Origin: Acrocarpospora pleiomorpha | Lineage (GTDB): Bacteria; Actinomycetota; Actinomycetes; Streptosporangiales; Streptosporangiaceae | Direction: 5' to 3' | Length of the DNA: 64,000 bases | Assembly (NCBI RefSeq): GCF_009687885.1 | Contig: NZ_BLAF01000017.1 | Location: 115,530 to 179,529, forward strand | Shown here: positions 11,701 to 22,682 of the stretch, in pieces | How the letters are laid out: the number at the start of each line of letters is the position of its first letter | How positions within the stretch are numbered: the stretch's first letter is position 1 | Program-made: the position numbers and the translations under genes | The notes under the pieces: generated by a model | Database searches by the model: none | Told to the model about the DNA's origin: nothing | What the model saw: only the letters and a program-made list of their open reading frames with translations

Positions 11701-13712
11701 GCGCGACCAGGGTCGACCTGCCCACCTACGCCTTCCAGCGAGAACGGTTCTGGCTGGACGCCAGCAGGCCGGGCGGCGCGCAGGCCCAGGGCGTCGACGC
11801 CTGGCGGCACCAGGTGGCGTGGCGCCGCTTGCCCGAGCCCTCCGGCGGAAGTCTCCAGGGGCGATGGCTCGTCCTCGTCCCGGAAGGCGCGGCGGCGGAA
11901 CAAGTGGCCGACCTCGCCGAGCGTGCGCTGAGCCGTCGCGGCGCGCAGGTCCTCCGGGTCCTCGTCCCATCCGCCGACCGGGCCAAACTCGCCGCGGAGC
12001 TGGCCTCAGCGGACCAGGTCGCGGGCGTGCTCTCGCTCCTGTCGGTCACCACCCGCGACCAGGCCGAAGCCGTCCCATGGGCGTACGCGGGGAATCTGGC
12101 CCTGCTCCAGGCCGCGCACGACACGCTCCTGACCGCCCCCCTCTGGTACGTGACCAGGAACGCCGTCTCGACCGGCACCGGCGACGCCGCCCCCGATCCC
12201 GCGCAGGCGCTGCTCTGGGGCCTGGGCGCGATCGCGGCCGTGGAGAGCCCCGCCCATTGGGGTGGCCTCGTCGACATGCCCGACGATCCGCAGAAGCCGT
12301 ACAACGAAGAGCTATGGGAACAGCTCGCCGCCCTCCTCGGGGGCGCGGAACGTGAGGTCGCCATCCGCGAGTCCGGCGTGTACGCCCGGCGCCTGGCCCG
12401 CACACCCCCGCCCGAGGAGACGCGGTCCTGGACGACCGACGGCACCGTCCTGGTCACCGGCGGCACCGGCGCGCTCGGCGGCCATGTCGCGGCCTGGCTG
12501 GCGGGCCGGGGCGTACGGCACCTTCTCCTGGTCGGCAGGCGAGGGGCGGCCGCGCCGGGCGCGGCCGAGCTGAGCGAGCGGCTCGCGGCGCTGGGGGCGG
12601 AGGCGACCTACGCCGCCGCCGACGTCGGCGATCGGGACGCGCTGGCCCGCGTGCTCGCGTCGATCCCGCCGGAACGCCCGCTCACCGCCGTCGTGCACGC
12701 GGCGGCCGACCTGGACGACGGCCTCATCACCGCGCTGACACCGGAGCGGGTCGAGCGCGTCCTGCGGGTCAAGGCGGGCGGGGCCAGGCATCTGCACGAA
12801 CTCACCCGCGACCTCGACCTGTCCGCCTTCGTGCTGTTCTCGTCGGTGGCCGGCGTCTGCGGCGTGGCGGGGCAGGCCAACTACGCGCCCGGCAACGCCT
12901 ACCTGGACGCCCTGGCCGCGCGCCGCCGGGCGGAGGGCCTGCCCGCCACCTCGATCGCCTGGGGTCGCTGGGCGGGTGCGGGCCTGGCCGACCCGGCGGC
13001 CGGGCGCACCCTCGCCAGGTACGGCCTGCGCGCGATGCCCCCAGACCTGGCCGTCACCGCCCTCGGAAAGGCCCTCGACCGTGACGAGACCCACGTGGTG
13101 GTCGCCGACGTCGACTGGGCGACCCTGTTCGGGAACCGCCCGCACGCCCTGGTGAGCGAGCTGCCGGAAGCCCACCAGGAGACCACGGCGGCTCCCCCCG
13201 GCGAGGAGGACCTGGCCGGACGGCTCGCCGGGCTGACCGGGACCGAACAGCACCGGCTGCTGCTCCGGCTGGTACGGACCCAGGTCGCCGCCGTGCAGGG
13301 GCGCCCCTCGCCCGAAGCCGTGGCACCCGGCGTGCGCTTCCGCGACCAGGGATTCGACTCGCTGGCCGCGGTCGAGCTGCGCAACCGGCTCGGCGCCGCC
13401 ACCGGGCTGCGGCTGCCTCCGTCCCTCGTCTACGACCATCCCACCCCTGACGCCCTGGCCGCCCACCTGCGCACGGAGATCGCCCCCGATTCCGCGCCGG
13501 ACGCCGTGGCCTCGGTCCTGGACCGGATCGAAGCGCTCGAAGGCGCGCTGGCCGCCGCCACACTCACCGGCCAGGACCGCGAGGCCGCGGCGGCCCGGTT
13601 GCGGCGGCTGGCCACCTGGGGGGACGGCGTCCCCGCGGCGGCCGGCGAGCTCGCGTCGGCGGGCGACGACGAACTCGTCGAGTTCATCACCAGAACCCTT
13701 GGCATCTCCTGA
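8763..13712 (+). CDS. Type I polyketide synthase, one module: KS-AT-KR-ACP
   Basis: The 1649-residue protein elongates the chain with malonyl-CoA and reduces the beta-keto group to a hydroxyl. ATG 8763 is chosen because GAAGGG lies about 10 nt upstream and it begins the N-terminal docking coiled coil ([13 protein letters not shown]..). An in-frame GTG at 8745 overlaps the previous stop and is the alternative. KS Cys207 is in DTACSS. AT has GHSIGE (Ser759) and HAFH (849-852), indicating malonyl-CoA. A KR structural subdomain is followed by the catalytic half (GGTGALGG ~1230, LDD ~1317, Tyr1374; B-type by LDD). ACP Ser is 1533. The C-terminal ~60 residues form a helical docking domain. There is no DH. 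The KS-AT linker carries a long AGSV repeat, and the AT has a ~24-residue insertion also seen in the next two PKS proteins. Confidence 0.97.
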   Translation: MTEEEKLRSYLNQVTHQLRRTRRRLHEVESASREPIAIVGMACRFPGRVASPADLWRLVTDGRDAIGPFPADRGWDLDTLYHPDPDRSGATYVREGGFLYDAAGFDAEFFGISPREALATDPQQRLLLETAWEALEDAAVDPSALRGSDAGVFAGVIAQEYGPSLHHRPARNTDGYVLTGNTTSVASGRIAYSFGLEGPAVTVDTACSSSLVALHLAAQSLRLGECSFALAGGATVLAAPGMFIEFARQRGLAPDGRVKAFAGAADGTAWAEGVGLLALERLSDARRNGRRVLALLRGSAVNQDGRSSQLTAPNGPSQQRVIRQALSSAGLAPNQIDLVEAHGTGTTLGDPIEAHALLATYGQSRDAGRPLWLGSLKSNIGHAQAAAGVGGVIKVVQAIRYGLLPRTLHVDEPSPYVDWSAGSVELLTETREWPSGVTRRAGVSAFGVSGTNAHVIIEESPSEPPSPLSSPEVASGPGSLAGSLAGSVPESVAGSVAGSVAGPKAASLAGSVAGLKAASVAGLESASVAGGVDASARLAARPQRVAGGSGVDAAAPVVASRWSAGVLVPWVVSGRGLAGLRGQAARLAEFAVADLDPVDVGYSLARGRAVLDERAVVVAGDRGELLAGLRSLAAGEPSGQVVSGRAGRALAYLFTGQGSQREGMGRGLYERFPVFAEAFDAAVAELDAHLSGVSVSGEVSPGGAVGELSGVSVRDVVFGSAGLLDQTVYTQSGLFALQVGLYRLLESWGIFPDFVVGHSIGELAAAHVAGVWSLAGAARVVAARGRLMQGLPSGGAMAAIEGSEEEVPEGVEIAAINGPSSLVITGDEDAVEAVVASWRRRTRRLTVSHAFHSARMEPMLGEFRQVLESVAFSEPVIPVVSTLTGRVSDITDPGYWVRQVREPVRFADAIRTLDAAEVTTFLEIGPDAVLAGMARESLPDDRVVAPVLRKGRPEEETALFALGHAHIHGRPIDWEAVIPGATRVDLPTYAFQRERFWLDASRPGGAQAQGVDAWRHQVAWRRLPEPSGGSLQGRWLVLVPEGAAAEQVADLAERALSRRGAQVLRVLVPSADRAKLAAELASADQVAGVLSLLSVTTRDQAEAVPWAYAGNLALLQAAHDTLLTAPLWYVTRNAVSTGTGDAAPDPAQALLWGLGAIAAVESPAHWGGLVDMPDDPQKPYNEELWEQLAALLGGAEREVAIRESGVYARRLARTPPPEETRSWTTDGTVLVTGGTGALGGHVAAWLAGRGVRHLLLVGRRGAAAPGAAELSERLAALGAEATYAAADVGDRDALARVLASIPPERPLTAVVHAAADLDDGLITALTPERVERVLRVKAGGARHLHELTRDLDLSAFVLFSSVAGVCGVAGQANYAPGNAYLDALAARRRAEGLPATSIAWGRWAGAGLADPAAGRTLARYGLRAMPPDLAVTALGKALDRDETHVVVADVDWATLFGNRPHALVSELPEAHQETTAAPPGEEDLAGRLAGLTGTEQHRLLLRLVRTQVAAVQGRPSPEAVAPGVRFRDQGFDSLAAVELRNRLGAATGLRLPPSLVYDHPTPDALAAHLRTEIAPDSAPDAVASVLDRIEALEGALAAATLTGQDREAAAARLRRLATWGDGVPAAAGELASAGDDELVEFITRTLGIS
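10194..10349 (+). repeat. 12-bp repeat (~13 copies) in the KS-AT linker
   Basis: Near-perfect 12-bp units of the type GGGTCCGTGGCT encode A-G-S-V/L tetrapeptides, with K-A-A-S variants toward the end. The frame is kept. Confidence 0.9.
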
Positions 13713-13727
13713 ACCGGTGAGGCAACG

Positions 13728-16700
13728 ATGACTGACGACCAGATCCGGCATCTGCTCAAGCGGGTCTCCGCCGAGTTGCACGAAACCCGGCAACGGCTCC
13801 AGCGCGTACGGGACGACCAGAGCGAACCGATCGCGGTGCTTGGGATGGCCTGCCGGTTCCCCGGCGGGGTGCGCTCCCCCGAGGACCTGTGGCGGCTCGT
13901 GGCCGACGAGGTCGACGCGGTCTCCGGGTTTCCGGACGACCGGGGCTGGGATCTCGACCGCCTGTACGACCCTGACCCCGACAATCCCGGCACCTCCTAC
14001 ACCCGGCACGGGGGCTTCCTGGCGGACGTGGCGGGGTTCGACGCGGAGTTCTTCGGGATCTCGCCCCGGGAGGCGCTGGCCACCGACCCGCAGCACCGGC
14101 TGTTGCTGGAGACCGCGTGGGAGGCGTTCGAGCGGGCCGGCCTCGACGTGTCCGCCCTGCGCGGCGGGCGCACCGGCGTCTTCGCCGGGATGAACGGCCA
14201 GGACTACGCCGCCCGGCTCCCGCACGTCCCCGCCGCCGTGGACGGCTACCTGAGCATCGGGACGGCGGCGAGCGTGGCGTCGGGGCGGATCGCGTACTCG
14301 TTCGGGTTCGAGGGTCCGGCGGTGACGGTGGACACGGCCTGCTCGTCCTCGCTGGTGGCCCTGCATCTGGCCGTGCAGTCGCTGCGGTCCGGGGAGTCGG
14401 ACCTGGCGCTCGCGGGCGGGGTGACGGTGATGACCTCGCCGGTCGGTTTCGTGGAGTTCTCCCGGCAGCGCGGCCTGGCCCCCGACGGCCGGGTGAAGGC
14501 GTTCGCCCGCGCGGCGGACGGCACCGGCTGGGCGGAAGGGGTCGGATTCCTGCTGGTGGAGCGGCTGTCGGACGCGCTCCGGCTGGGCCACGAGGTGCTG
14601 GCGGTCGTACGCGGTTCCGCGGTGAACCAGGACGGCGCATCCAACGGCCTGACCGCGCCGAACGGGCCCGCGCAGCGGCGGGTCATCCGGCGCGCGCTCG
14701 CCTCCGCCGGGCTGTCGGCGGGTGAGGTCGACCTGGTGGAGGCGCACGGCACCGGCACCACCCTGGGCGACCCGATCGAGGCGCACGCGCTGCTCGCCAC
14801 GTACGGCCAGGGGCGTGACCCGGACCGCCCGCTCTGGCTCGGCTCGGTGAAGTCGAACATCGGGCACACCCAGGCGGCGGCGGGCGTGGCCGGGGTCATC
14901 AAGGCGATCGAGGCGATCCGCCGCGGCCTGCTGCCCCGGACCCTGCACGTGGACGAGCCGACACCGCACGTGGACTGGTCGGCCGGGCAGGTACGGCTCC
15001 TGACACGGGCCCGGGAGTGGTCGTCTGACGTGCCACGGCGGGCCGGCGTGTCGGCCTTCGGCGTGAGCGGCACCAACGCCCACGTGATCATCGAGGCCGC
15101 CCCAGCGGCGTCGTCTTCGTCCCTTCGATCGGCTCCTGGGACGGGCGCGTCCAGTGTGATCACCGAGGTGGCTCCGGCGGTGTCATCTTTGTCCCCTCGA
15201 TCCGCCCTCGGGACGGGCGCGTCCACGGAAGAAGCCGCACCGGCGGCCGTGACGGGTGCCGTGCCATGGGTGGTCTCTGGGCGAACTCGCGCGGGCCTGC
15301 GCGCTCAAGCCGCTCAACTGGCCGGATATCTCACGACAGAACCGAATAAGACGGATGTGGGGCATTCGCTGGCCACCCGGCGTGCGGTTCTCGAGGAGCG
15401 TGCGGTCGTGGTCGCCGCCGACCATGGTGACTTGATCGCCGGGCTGCGATCTCTGGCGAACGAGGAACCGTCCGCCAGCGTGATTCAGGGTGGCACGGGC
15501 GGCGAGCTGGCATATCTGTTCACCGGTCAGGGGAGCCAGTGGGAGGGGATGGGCCGGGAGCTGTATGAGCGGTTCCCGTTGTTCGCCGAGGCTTTCGACG
15601 CGGCAATCGCCGAGCTGGACGCTCATCTGAGCGGCGTTTCGGTGTCGGGTGGGGTGTCGCCGGATGGGCCGATCGGTGAATTGGGCGGCGGTTCTGTTCG
15701 GGATGTGGTGTTTGGTTCGGCTGGGTTGCTGGATCAGACGCTTTACACGCAGTCGGGGTTGTTCGCCTTGCAGGTCGGGCTGTTCCGGCTGTTGGAGTCG
15801 TGGGGGATATTTCCGGATTTTGTGGTGGGTCATTCGATTGGGGAGTTGGCGGCGGCACATGTTGCCGGGGTGTGGTCGCTGGCGGACGCGGCCAAGGTGG
15901 TGGCCGCGCGTGGCCGGTTGATGCAGGGGTTGCCGTCCGGTGGGGCGATGGCGGCGATCGAGGCGACCGAGGGGGAGGTTCCGGAGGGGGTTGAGATCGC
16001 GGCGATCAATGGTCCTTCGTCGGTGGTGGTCACCGGTGATGAGGACGCGGTCGCGGCAGTGGTGTCCGAGTTCGCCGCTCGGGGGCGGCGGACTCGGCGT
16101 TTGACGGTGAGCCACGCGTTCCATTCGGCCCGGATGGAGCCGATGCTGGCCGAGTTCCGGGAGGTCCTGGAGTCGGTGAGCTTCAGCGAACCCGTGATTC
16201 CGGTGGTGTCGACGTTGACCGGCCAGATCACGAGCGTCGCCCAGCCGGACTACTGGGTGCGGCAGGTGCGGGAGCCGGTCCGGTTCGCCGATGCCGTGAA
16301 CACTCTGGACGCCGCTGGAGTCACGACATTTCTGGAAATCGGGCCGGACGCGGTGCTGGCCGGGATGGCGCGTGAATCGCTCCCGGACGCGCGCGTGGTC
16401 GCCCCCGTGCTGCGCAAGGGCCGTCCCGAGGACGAAACCGCCCTGCTCGCGCTCGGCCACGCCCACATCCACGGCCGCCGGATCGCCTGGAACACCGTCT
16501 TCCCGGGAGCGACAAAGGCGGATCTACCCACCTATCCATTCCAACGGCAGAGCTACTGGCTCGACGTTCCGCAAACACCGCCCAGCGGGGCATCCGATCA
16601 CCCGCTGCTGGACGGAGTCGTGCACCTGGCCGGTGGCGGCGTGCTGCTCACCGGCAAGATCTCCACCCGCTCACACCCCTGGCTCGCCGACCACGCCATC

Positions 16701-19700
16701 GCCGGAACACCGGTCTTTCCTGGCACCGCCCTGGTGGAACTCGCCCTCCGGGCACTGGCCGAAGCGGGCGGCGGCACCCTGGACGAGCTGGTGATCGAGA
16801 CCCCGCTGGTGCTCCCGGAGCATGACACCGCGGAAATCCAGGTCTCCGTCGAGCGCCTCGACGTCGCCATCCACTCCCGGCTCGACGGCGGCGAATGGCT
16901 CAGACACGCCACCGGCCGTATCACCACCAGCCACCACCAGCGCACCGCCCGTCGGGATTCCACCACTCAGAACCCCGGCGGTAAGGGGGTCGCGAGTGAC
17001 GTTTCCACCGGTCAGGGGGTCGTCGCTCAGGGCTCTGGTGGTGAGGGGTTGGCGGGTGAGGTTTTCGCTGGTCAGGGGGTCGTCGCTCAGGGCTCTGGTG
17101 GTGAGGGGTTGGCGGGTGAGGTTTTCGCTGGTCAGGGGGTCGTGCGTGAGGACTTCGGAGTGGAGAGCTCAGGCTGTGGGGATTTCGGACTGGTTGAATG
17201 GCCGCCTGCGGATGCTCAGGCGGTCGATGTCAGGGGGCTTTACGACGGGTTGGCCGCCGCCGGGCTCGACTACGGTCCCGCGTTTCAGGGTGTGACGGCC
17301 TCGTGGCGGCGCGGTGAGACGATCTTCGCTGAGGTGGCTCTTCGGGAGAGTGAGCACACCGACGCCGCTCGTTTTGGTGTTCATCCCGCTCTCTTCGACG
17401 CCGCCCTGCATGTCGCTGCCGATCAGAGCAGGGTTCTGCTGCCCTTCGCCTGGCAGGGCGTCCGGGCGTACTCCTCCGGAGCCACTGCCGCACGGGTCAG
17501 GCTGACCCCGGCCGGACCTGACGCGTGGGCGGTTGAGGTCGCCGATGTCACCGGCGCGCCTGTGGTTTCAGTCGACGTGCTCCGGTCCAGGCCGATTGAC
17601 CCGGACACGCTTCGGTCAGCTCCGCGACAGGGCCTCTACCGGGTGGACTGGGTCGACGTTTCCACCGCCACCTCCGCCGCTGACCCCGTCGACGTGATCG
17701 ACGAGCCGCTTACCGGGGACGTACACGACCTGGTCAACCGGGTGCTGGCCGAGCTGAGCCGCCGTCTCGGTGAGTCGCCGGAGTCCGTGGTGGTCGTGCG
17801 GACCAGGAACGCCGTCTCCGCTCTCCCCGGCGACACCGTCGATCCGCGAGCGGCGGCCGTCTGGGGGCTGGTCCGCTCGGCTCAGACGGAGCATCCGGGA
17901 CGAATCATCCTGATCGACGGTGACGTGACCGCGATCCCCGCCGACGAGCCTCAACTCGCCGTGCGCGGCGAGCGGATCCTGGTGCCACGCCTGGCGCGGG
18001 CGGCGGACACGGCGAGTCGTGTCGTGCCCTTTGACGCGGATGGAGGAGCGGGGAGCCAGGGCAAGCCGCTCGGTCCGGGTGGGGAGGCTGGGAACCGCGA
18101 CAAGCCGCTCGGTCCGGGCGGGGCAATGGGGAGCCGCGGCAAACCGCTCGACCCGGATGGGACGGTGTTGATCACGGGTGGCACGGGTGGGCTCGGTCGT
18201 CTGCTCGCCAGGCATCTGGTGGCGCGGTACGGCGTTCGCCGTCTGATGCTGACCAGTCGTCGCGGCGCGCACGCCCCCGGCGCGGGTGATCTGAGAGACG
18301 AGTTGGCCGCGCTGGGTGCTCGCGTCGATATTCTCGCGGGCGACGCGGCCGACCGCGGCTTTCTCGAAACCGTGCTCGCCGCGATCCCGTCCGAGCATCC
18401 GCTGACCGCCGTCGCGCACACCGCCGGAATCGTCGATGACGGTGTGCTGACGTCGCTCACCCCCGATCGCGTCGCGGCCGTGCTGCGCCCCAAGGCGGAC
18501 GCCGCCTGGCACCTGCACGAGCTGACCAAGGATCTCGACCTGGCCTGGTTCGTCCTCTATTCCTCGATCGCCGGAATCCTCGGCAGTCCCGGACAGGCGA
18601 GCTACGCGGCGGCCAACGCCTACCTGGACGCCCTGGCGGAGCACCGGCGCACGCTCGGCCTACCCGCCGTGTCGCTGGCCTGGGGGCTCTGGGCGGAGAG
18701 CACCGGCGTCACCGGGCATCTCAGCGAGGCCGACAGAGCCCGGGCGGCCCGGGGCGGCGTGCGGGCGCTTCGGACGGCGACCGGGCTGGAGTTGTTCGAC
18801 GCCGCGCTCTCGCTTGGGCACCCCGTTGTAGTCGCGGCCGCGCTCGATCCGCGGGCCGGCGGCGAGGCGCCCCTGCTCCGCGGTCTCGTCCGCACTCCCC
18901 GCCGGGCCGCCGCCCCCGAACTCCCGCTGGTACGGCGGCTGGCGGCGCTCGACGAGACCGCTCGGGCGGAGGCACTGCTGGCCTTGGTCCGGGCTGAGGC
19001 CGGGGCGGTCCTCGGCACGAAGACGGTCCCCGCCCAGCGCGCGTTCAACGACCTGGGACTCGACTCGCTGATGGCGGTCGAACTACGCAACCGCCTCAAC
19101 ACAGCCACCGGTCTGAGACTCCCCGCCACCTTGACTTTCGACCATCCGACTCCGGCTGCGGTCGTGGACCACCTGCGCGCCCAACTCGAAGCCGTACAAA
19201 TCGGCGGGCAGACCACTGGACGGGCTGGAGGAGCTGGCGGGGAATTTGGCGGCGAAGCTGGCAGAGACGCTGGCAATCAAACCGGCGAAGCCGGCGGTCG
19301 GACGGAGAACCGTGGCGGCGTCGGGCGGGTGGACACGTCCGAGGATGCGATCGCCATCGTCGGGATGGCATGCCGGCTGCCCGGGGGGATCGCCAGCCCC
19401 GACGACCTGTGGCGGCTGGTCGAATCGGGCGGGGACGCGATCACGGACTTCCCGGTCGATCGAGGGTGGGATCTGGAGACCCTCTATCACCCGGACCCGG
19501 CCAATCCCGGCACCTCCTACACCCGGTCCGGGGGGTTCCTGCACGACGCGGCCGAGTTCGACGCCGCCTTCTTCGGGATCTCGCCCCGGGAGGCGCTGGC
19601 CACCGACCCGCAGCAGCGGCTGCTGCTGGAAACCGCCTGGGAGGCGTTCGAGCACGCCGGCATCGACCCGGACAGCCTCCGCGGCAGCAGGACCGGGGTC

Positions 19701-22670
19701 TTCGCCGGCGTGATGTACCACGACTACGCGCCCAGGCTGGGGGAGGCGCCCGCGCCGCTGGAGGGCTATCTGGCCAACGGCAACGCGGGCAGCGTGGCGT
19801 CGGGGCGGATCGCGTACTCGTTCGGGTTCGAGGGTCCGGCGGTGACGGTGGACACGGCCTGCTCGTCGTCGCTGGTCGCGTTGCATCTGGCGGTGCAGTC
19901 GCTGCGGTCGGGGGAGTCGGACCTGGCGCTGGCGGGCGGGGTCGCGGTCATGGCCTCCCCGGCGGTGTTCGTGGAGTTCTCCCGCCAGCGCGGGTTGGCC
20001 GCCGACGGTCGGTGCAAGGCGTACGCGGAAGCCGCCGACGGGACCGGATGGGCGGAAGGGGTGACCCTGCTGCTGGTCGAGCGGCTGGCCGACGCACGGC
20101 GGCTGGGCCACCAGGTGCTGGCCGTGGTACGCGGCACGGCGGTCAACCAGGATGGCGCCTCCAACGGTCTCACCGCCCCGAACGGGCCGTCGCAGCAGCG
20201 GGTGATCCGCCAGGCGCTGGCCAACGCCGGGCTCGCGCCCGATCAGGTGCACGCCGTGGAGGGCCACGGCACCGGCACCACGCTCGGCGATCCGATCGAG
20301 GCGCAGGCGCTGATCGCGGTGTACGGCCAGGACCGTCCCGAGGATCCGCTCTGGCTCGGCTCGCTCAAATCGAACATCGGGCACACCCAGGCGGCGGCCG
20401 GAGCAGCCGGGGTCATCAAGATGGTCCAGGCCATCCGGCACGGCGTGCTCCCCAGGACGCTGCACGTGGACGAGCCCACCCCGCACGTCGACTGGTCGGC
20501 CGGCGCGGTCGAACTGCTCACCGAACCCCGGGAATGGCACGCCGGCGGCCCACGCCGCGCCGGCGTCTCAGCCTTCGGCGTCAGCGGCACCAACGCCCAC
20601 GTCATCATCGAGCAGGCCCCACCAGACCGCGTCTTCTCCCCGAACCACACCCCGGCACCGCCCCAGGAATCGGCCCCTGGCCTGGCCTTGACCTCCGCCC
20701 CCATTCCGGCACCGACCTCTGCCCCTATGTCGAATCCGGTCCCGGCCACGGTTGCCGACGCGGCTCCTGCCTCGGCCACGCCTGAGGGCATGACGGCTGC
20801 CTTGGAACCTGATCCGACGTCGGCGTCTGTCGCTCGCGGGTCGGAGACGGGCGTCGCCGGGGTCTTGGCTTGGCCGATTTCGGCTAGGACGGTTGAGGCG
20901 CTCGGCGGGCAGGCCGCGCGGCTGGCGGAGTTGCCTGAGCCGGTTGACGCGGTGGATGTCGGGTTCTCGTTGGTGACGACGCGGGCCAGAATGGAGCATC
21001 GGGCGGTGGTGCTCGGCGGCGCGGATGGGTTCGGGGCCGGGTTGCGGGCGCTGGCGGGGGGTGTGTCGTCGTCGCGGGTGGTCCGGGGGGTGGCCGACGC
21101 CGAGGGCAAGGTGGTGTTCGTCTTCCCTGGTCAGGGGTCGCAGTGGGCGGGGATGGCGGTCGAGTTGCTCGACGAGGCCCCGGTGTTCGCCGGGCGGCTG
21201 GGGGAGTGCGGGAGGGCACTCTCGGCGTACCTGAACTGGACGCCTGACGAGGTGCTGCGAGGCGCGCCCGGGGCGCCGGATCCGGAGCGGGTGGATGTGG
21301 TGCAGCCGCTGCTGTGGGCGGTGATGGTGTCGCTGGCCGCGCTCTGGGAGTCCTACGGGGTGCGGCCGGATGCGGTGGCGGGGCACAGCCAGGGGGAGAT
21401 CGCGGCGGCTTGCGTGGCGGGCATCCTCAGCCTCGATGACGCGGCCCGGGTGGTGGCGCTGCGCAGCCGGGCCATTCTGGCACTGGCCGGGAGCGGGGCG
21501 ATGGCGTCGATCGCACTGCCGCCGGAGGACGTGGAACCCCGCCTGGGGGATCTCGTCTCGATCGCGGCCGTCAACAGTCCGGCGCAGGTGGTGATATCCG
21601 GGGACGCGGACGCGGTGGCTGGGCTGGTCGAGACGTACAAGAACGAGGAGGTCAGGGCGCGGCTGATCCCCGTGGACTACGCCTCGCACTCCGCCCACGT
21701 GGAGCGGATCGAGGCCGAGTTGCGGGAAGCGCTCGCGCCGGTCCGGCCGCGTCAGGGTCGGGTGCCGCTCTACTCGACGGTCACCGCGGACTGGCTTGGC
21801 GACACCCCGATGGACGCCGGCTACTGGTATGCCAACCTGCGCGAGCGGGTGCGTTTCGACGCGGCCGTGCGCGGCCTGGCCGAGCAGGGGTACGGCGTGT
21901 TCGTCGAGGTCAGCCCGCATCCCGTGCTGACCGCCGGGATCCAGGAGACCCTCGCGGACGCGCCCGCGGTGGTGGCCGGAACGCTCCGCCGCGACCAGGG
22001 CGGCCTCGGCCGTTTCCTCACCTCGCTGGCCGAACTGCACGTCCGGGGTGTCCAGGTGGACTGGCTGCCGCTGTTCCCGGGAGGCCGCCGGGTGCCCCTG
22101 CCGACCTACGCCTTCCACCGGCGCCGGTTCTGGCTGGATCCCGCGCCACCCGGCACCAGGGCCGTCGAGATCGCGCCGGAGCCGGTGCCCCGCTCCATCA
22201 CCGCGCTGAGCGGGCCCGAACTCGACGAGGCGGTGCTGGAGCTGGTACGCGCCGAGTCCGCCGTCGTCCTCGGGCACGACGGCGGGAGCGCCGTCGAGCT
22301 CGGCAGGCCCTTCCGCGAGCTGGGCCTCGACTCGCTCACCGCCGTCGACCTGCGCAACCGGCTGAACGCGGCCACCGGCCTCCAGCTGCCGCCCACGCTG
22401 GTCTTCGACTATCCGACCCCGGCCGCGATCGCGGGCTACCTCAGGGACGAGCTGTCCGGCGCGGCCGTCAGGTTCCCGTCCGCGAACGCCTCCCTCGACT
22501 ACCTGGAGACCGTGCTCGCCGCCGGCGCCGAGCCGGAGCTGCTGGCCCGGATGCGGCGGCTGCTCGACCAGTGGGAGACCGCCGCCGCGCCTGGCGCCGC
22601 GGTCGACCTCGACTCCGCCACCGACGAGGAGCTCTTCCAGCTTCTCGACCACGACTCGCTTGAACGCTGA
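13728..22670 (+). CDS. Type I polyketide synthase, two modules: KS-AT-DH-KR-ACP / KS-AT-ACP
   Basis: The protein has 2980 residues. ATG 13728 is 15 bp after the previous stop with GGTGAGG upstream, and it opens an N-terminal docking coil ([13 protein letters not shown]). Module 1: KS Cys205; AT GHSIGE Ser703 and HAFH 796 (malonyl); DH His989 and Asp1224; KR nucleotide motif GGTGGLG ~1481 with VDD in the LDD position; ACP Ser1780. An alkene is predicted. Module 2: KS from ~1870 (Cys2045; the usual EAHGTG reads EGHGTG, Gly2179); AT GHSQGE Ser2554 and YASH 2651 (methylmalonyl); ACP Ser2869. There is no reductive domain, so a beta-ketone is left. The C-terminus is an acidic docking tail. The DH contains a perfect 60-bp tandem repeat. 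The malonyl AT is nearly identical in DNA to those of the neighbouring PKS genes. Confidence 0.97.
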   Translation: MTDDQIRHLLKRVSAELHETRQRLQRVRDDQSEPIAVLGMACRFPGGVRSPEDLWRLVADEVDAVSGFPDDRGWDLDRLYDPDPDNPGTSYTRHGGFLADVAGFDAEFFGISPREALATDPQHRLLLETAWEAFERAGLDVSALRGGRTGVFAGMNGQDYAARLPHVPAAVDGYLSIGTAASVASGRIAYSFGFEGPAVTVDTACSSSLVALHLAVQSLRSGESDLALAGGVTVMTSPVGFVEFSRQRGLAPDGRVKAFARAADGTGWAEGVGFLLVERLSDALRLGHEVLAVVRGSAVNQDGASNGLTAPNGPAQRRVIRRALASAGLSAGEVDLVEAHGTGTTLGDPIEAHALLATYGQGRDPDRPLWLGSVKSNIGHTQAAAGVAGVIKAIEAIRRGLLPRTLHVDEPTPHVDWSAGQVRLLTRAREWSSDVPRRAGVSAFGVSGTNAHVIIEAAPAASSSSLRSAPGTGASSVITEVAPAVSSLSPRSALGTGASTEEAAPAAVTGAVPWVVSGRTRAGLRAQAAQLAGYLTTEPNKTDVGHSLATRRAVLEERAVVVAADHGDLIAGLRSLANEEPSASVIQGGTGGELAYLFTGQGSQWEGMGRELYERFPLFAEAFDAAIAELDAHLSGVSVSGGVSPDGPIGELGGGSVRDVVFGSAGLLDQTLYTQSGLFALQVGLFRLLESWGIFPDFVVGHSIGELAAAHVAGVWSLADAAKVVAARGRLMQGLPSGGAMAAIEATEGEVPEGVEIAAINGPSSVVVTGDEDAVAAVVSEFAARGRRTRRLTVSHAFHSARMEPMLAEFREVLESVSFSEPVIPVVSTLTGQITSVAQPDYWVRQVREPVRFADAVNTLDAAGVTTFLEIGPDAVLAGMARESLPDARVVAPVLRKGRPEDETALLALGHAHIHGRRIAWNTVFPGATKADLPTYPFQRQSYWLDVPQTPPSGASDHPLLDGVVHLAGGGVLLTGKISTRSHPWLADHAIAGTPVFPGTALVELALRALAEAGGGTLDELVIETPLVLPEHDTAEIQVSVERLDVAIHSRLDGGEWLRHATGRITTSHHQRTARRDSTTQNPGGKGVASDVSTGQGVVAQGSGGEGLAGEVFAGQGVVAQGSGGEGLAGEVFAGQGVVREDFGVESSGCGDFGLVEWPPADAQAVDVRGLYDGLAAAGLDYGPAFQGVTASWRRGETIFAEVALRESEHTDAARFGVHPALFDAALHVAADQSRVLLPFAWQGVRAYSSGATAARVRLTPAGPDAWAVEVADVTGAPVVSVDVLRSRPIDPDTLRSAPRQGLYRVDWVDVSTATSAADPVDVIDEPLTGDVHDLVNRVLAELSRRLGESPESVVVVRTRNAVSALPGDTVDPRAAAVWGLVRSAQTEHPGRIILIDGDVTAIPADEPQLAVRGERILVPRLARAADTASRVVPFDADGGAGSQGKPLGPGGEAGNRDKPLGPGGAMGSRGKPLDPDGTVLITGGTGGLGRLLARHLVARYGVRRLMLTSRRGAHAPGAGDLRDELAALGARVDILAGDAADRGFLETVLAAIPSEHPLTAVAHTAGIVDDGVLTSLTPDRVAAVLRPKADAAWHLHELTKDLDLAWFVLYSSIAGILGSPGQASYAAANAYLDALAEHRRTLGLPAVSLAWGLWAESTGVTGHLSEADRARAARGGVRALRTATGLELFDAALSLGHPVVVAAALDPRAGGEAPLLRGLVRTPRRAAAPELPLVRRLAALDETARAEALLALVRAEAGAVLGTKTVPAQRAFNDLGLDSLMAVELRNRLNTATGLRLPATLTFDHPTPAAVVDHLRAQLEAVQIGGQTTGRAGGAGGEFGGEAGRDAGNQTGEAGGRTENRGGVGRVDTSEDAIAIVGMACRLPGGIASPDDLWRLVESGGDAITDFPVDRGWDLETLYHPDPANPGTSYTRSGGFLHDAAEFDAAFFGISPREALATDPQQRLLLETAWEAFEHAGIDPDSLRGSRTGVFAGVMYHDYAPRLGEAPAPLEGYLANGNAGSVASGRIAYSFGFEGPAVTVDTACSSSLVALHLAVQSLRSGESDLALAGGVAVMASPAVFVEFSRQRGLAADGRCKAYAEAADGTGWAEGVTLLLVERLADARRLGHQVLAVVRGTAVNQDGASNGLTAPNGPSQQRVIRQALANAGLAPDQVHAVEGHGTGTTLGDPIEAQALIAVYGQDRPEDPLWLGSLKSNIGHTQAAAGAAGVIKMVQAIRHGVLPRTLHVDEPTPHVDWSAGAVELLTEPREWHAGGPRRAGVSAFGVSGTNAHVIIEQAPPDRVFSPNHTPAPPQESAPGLALTSAPIPAPTSAPMSNPVPATVADAAPASATPEGMTAALEPDPTSASVARGSETGVAGVLAWPISARTVEALGGQAARLAELPEPVDAVDVGFSLVTTRARMEHRAVVLGGADGFGAGLRALAGGVSSSRVVRGVADAEGKVVFVFPGQGSQWAGMAVELLDEAPVFAGRLGECGRALSAYLNWTPDEVLRGAPGAPDPERVDVVQPLLWAVMVSLAALWESYGVRPDAVAGHSQGEIAAACVAGILSLDDAARVVALRSRAILALAGSGAMASIALPPEDVEPRLGDLVSIAAVNSPAQVVISGDADAVAGLVETYKNEEVRARLIPVDYASHSAHVERIEAELREALAPVRPRQGRVPLYSTVTADWLGDTPMDAGYWYANLRERVRFDAAVRGLAEQGYGVFVEVSPHPVLTAGIQETLADAPAVVAGTLRRDQGGLGRFLTSLAELHVRGVQVDWLPLFPGGRRVPLPTYAFHRRRFWLDPAPPGTRAVEIAPEPVPRSITALSGPELDEAVLELVRAESAVVLGHDGGSAVELGRPFRELGLDSLTAVDLRNRLNAATGLQLPPTLVFDYPTPAAIAGYLRDELSGAAVRFPSANASLDYLETVLAAGAEPELLARMRRLLDQWETAAAPGAAVDLDSATDEELFQLLDHDSLER
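15090..15236 (+). repeat. 72-bp (24-residue) tandem duplication after KS
   Basis: The end of the KS (VIIEAAPA..) plus a Ser-rich stretch is repeated as VITEVAPA.., with the same GTGAS ending (blocks near 15141 and 15213). The second copy leads into the AT linker. Confidence 0.8.
17011..17145 (+). repeat. Perfect 60-bp tandem repeat inside DH
   Basis: Positions 17011-17070 and 17071-17130 are identical base for base, followed by ~15 bp of a third copy. The repeat adds a 20-residue Gly/Val/Gln-rich unit between the two DH halves. Perfect identity points to a recent duplication. Confidence 0.95.
18044..18160 (+). repeat. 39-bp (13-residue) repeat, 3 copies, just before the KR Rossmann motif
   Basis: The block CAAGCCGCTCGGTCCGGG recurs at 18062, 18101 and (diverged) 18140. 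The encoded KPLGPGG-type units end directly at the [15 protein letters not shown] motif. Confidence 0.85.
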
Positions 22671-22682
22671 GGGGTGCCTTCC

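Noticed and set aside
12312..15083. Minus-strand open frame of 923 codons
   Set aside because: Antisense of PKS coding DNA with no recognisable domain; low-complexity Arg/Gly/Pro-rich product.
17011..17145. CRISPR-like repeat array
   Set aside because: The units are contiguous, lack spacers, and lie in frame in a PKS domain. No cas genes are present in the window.
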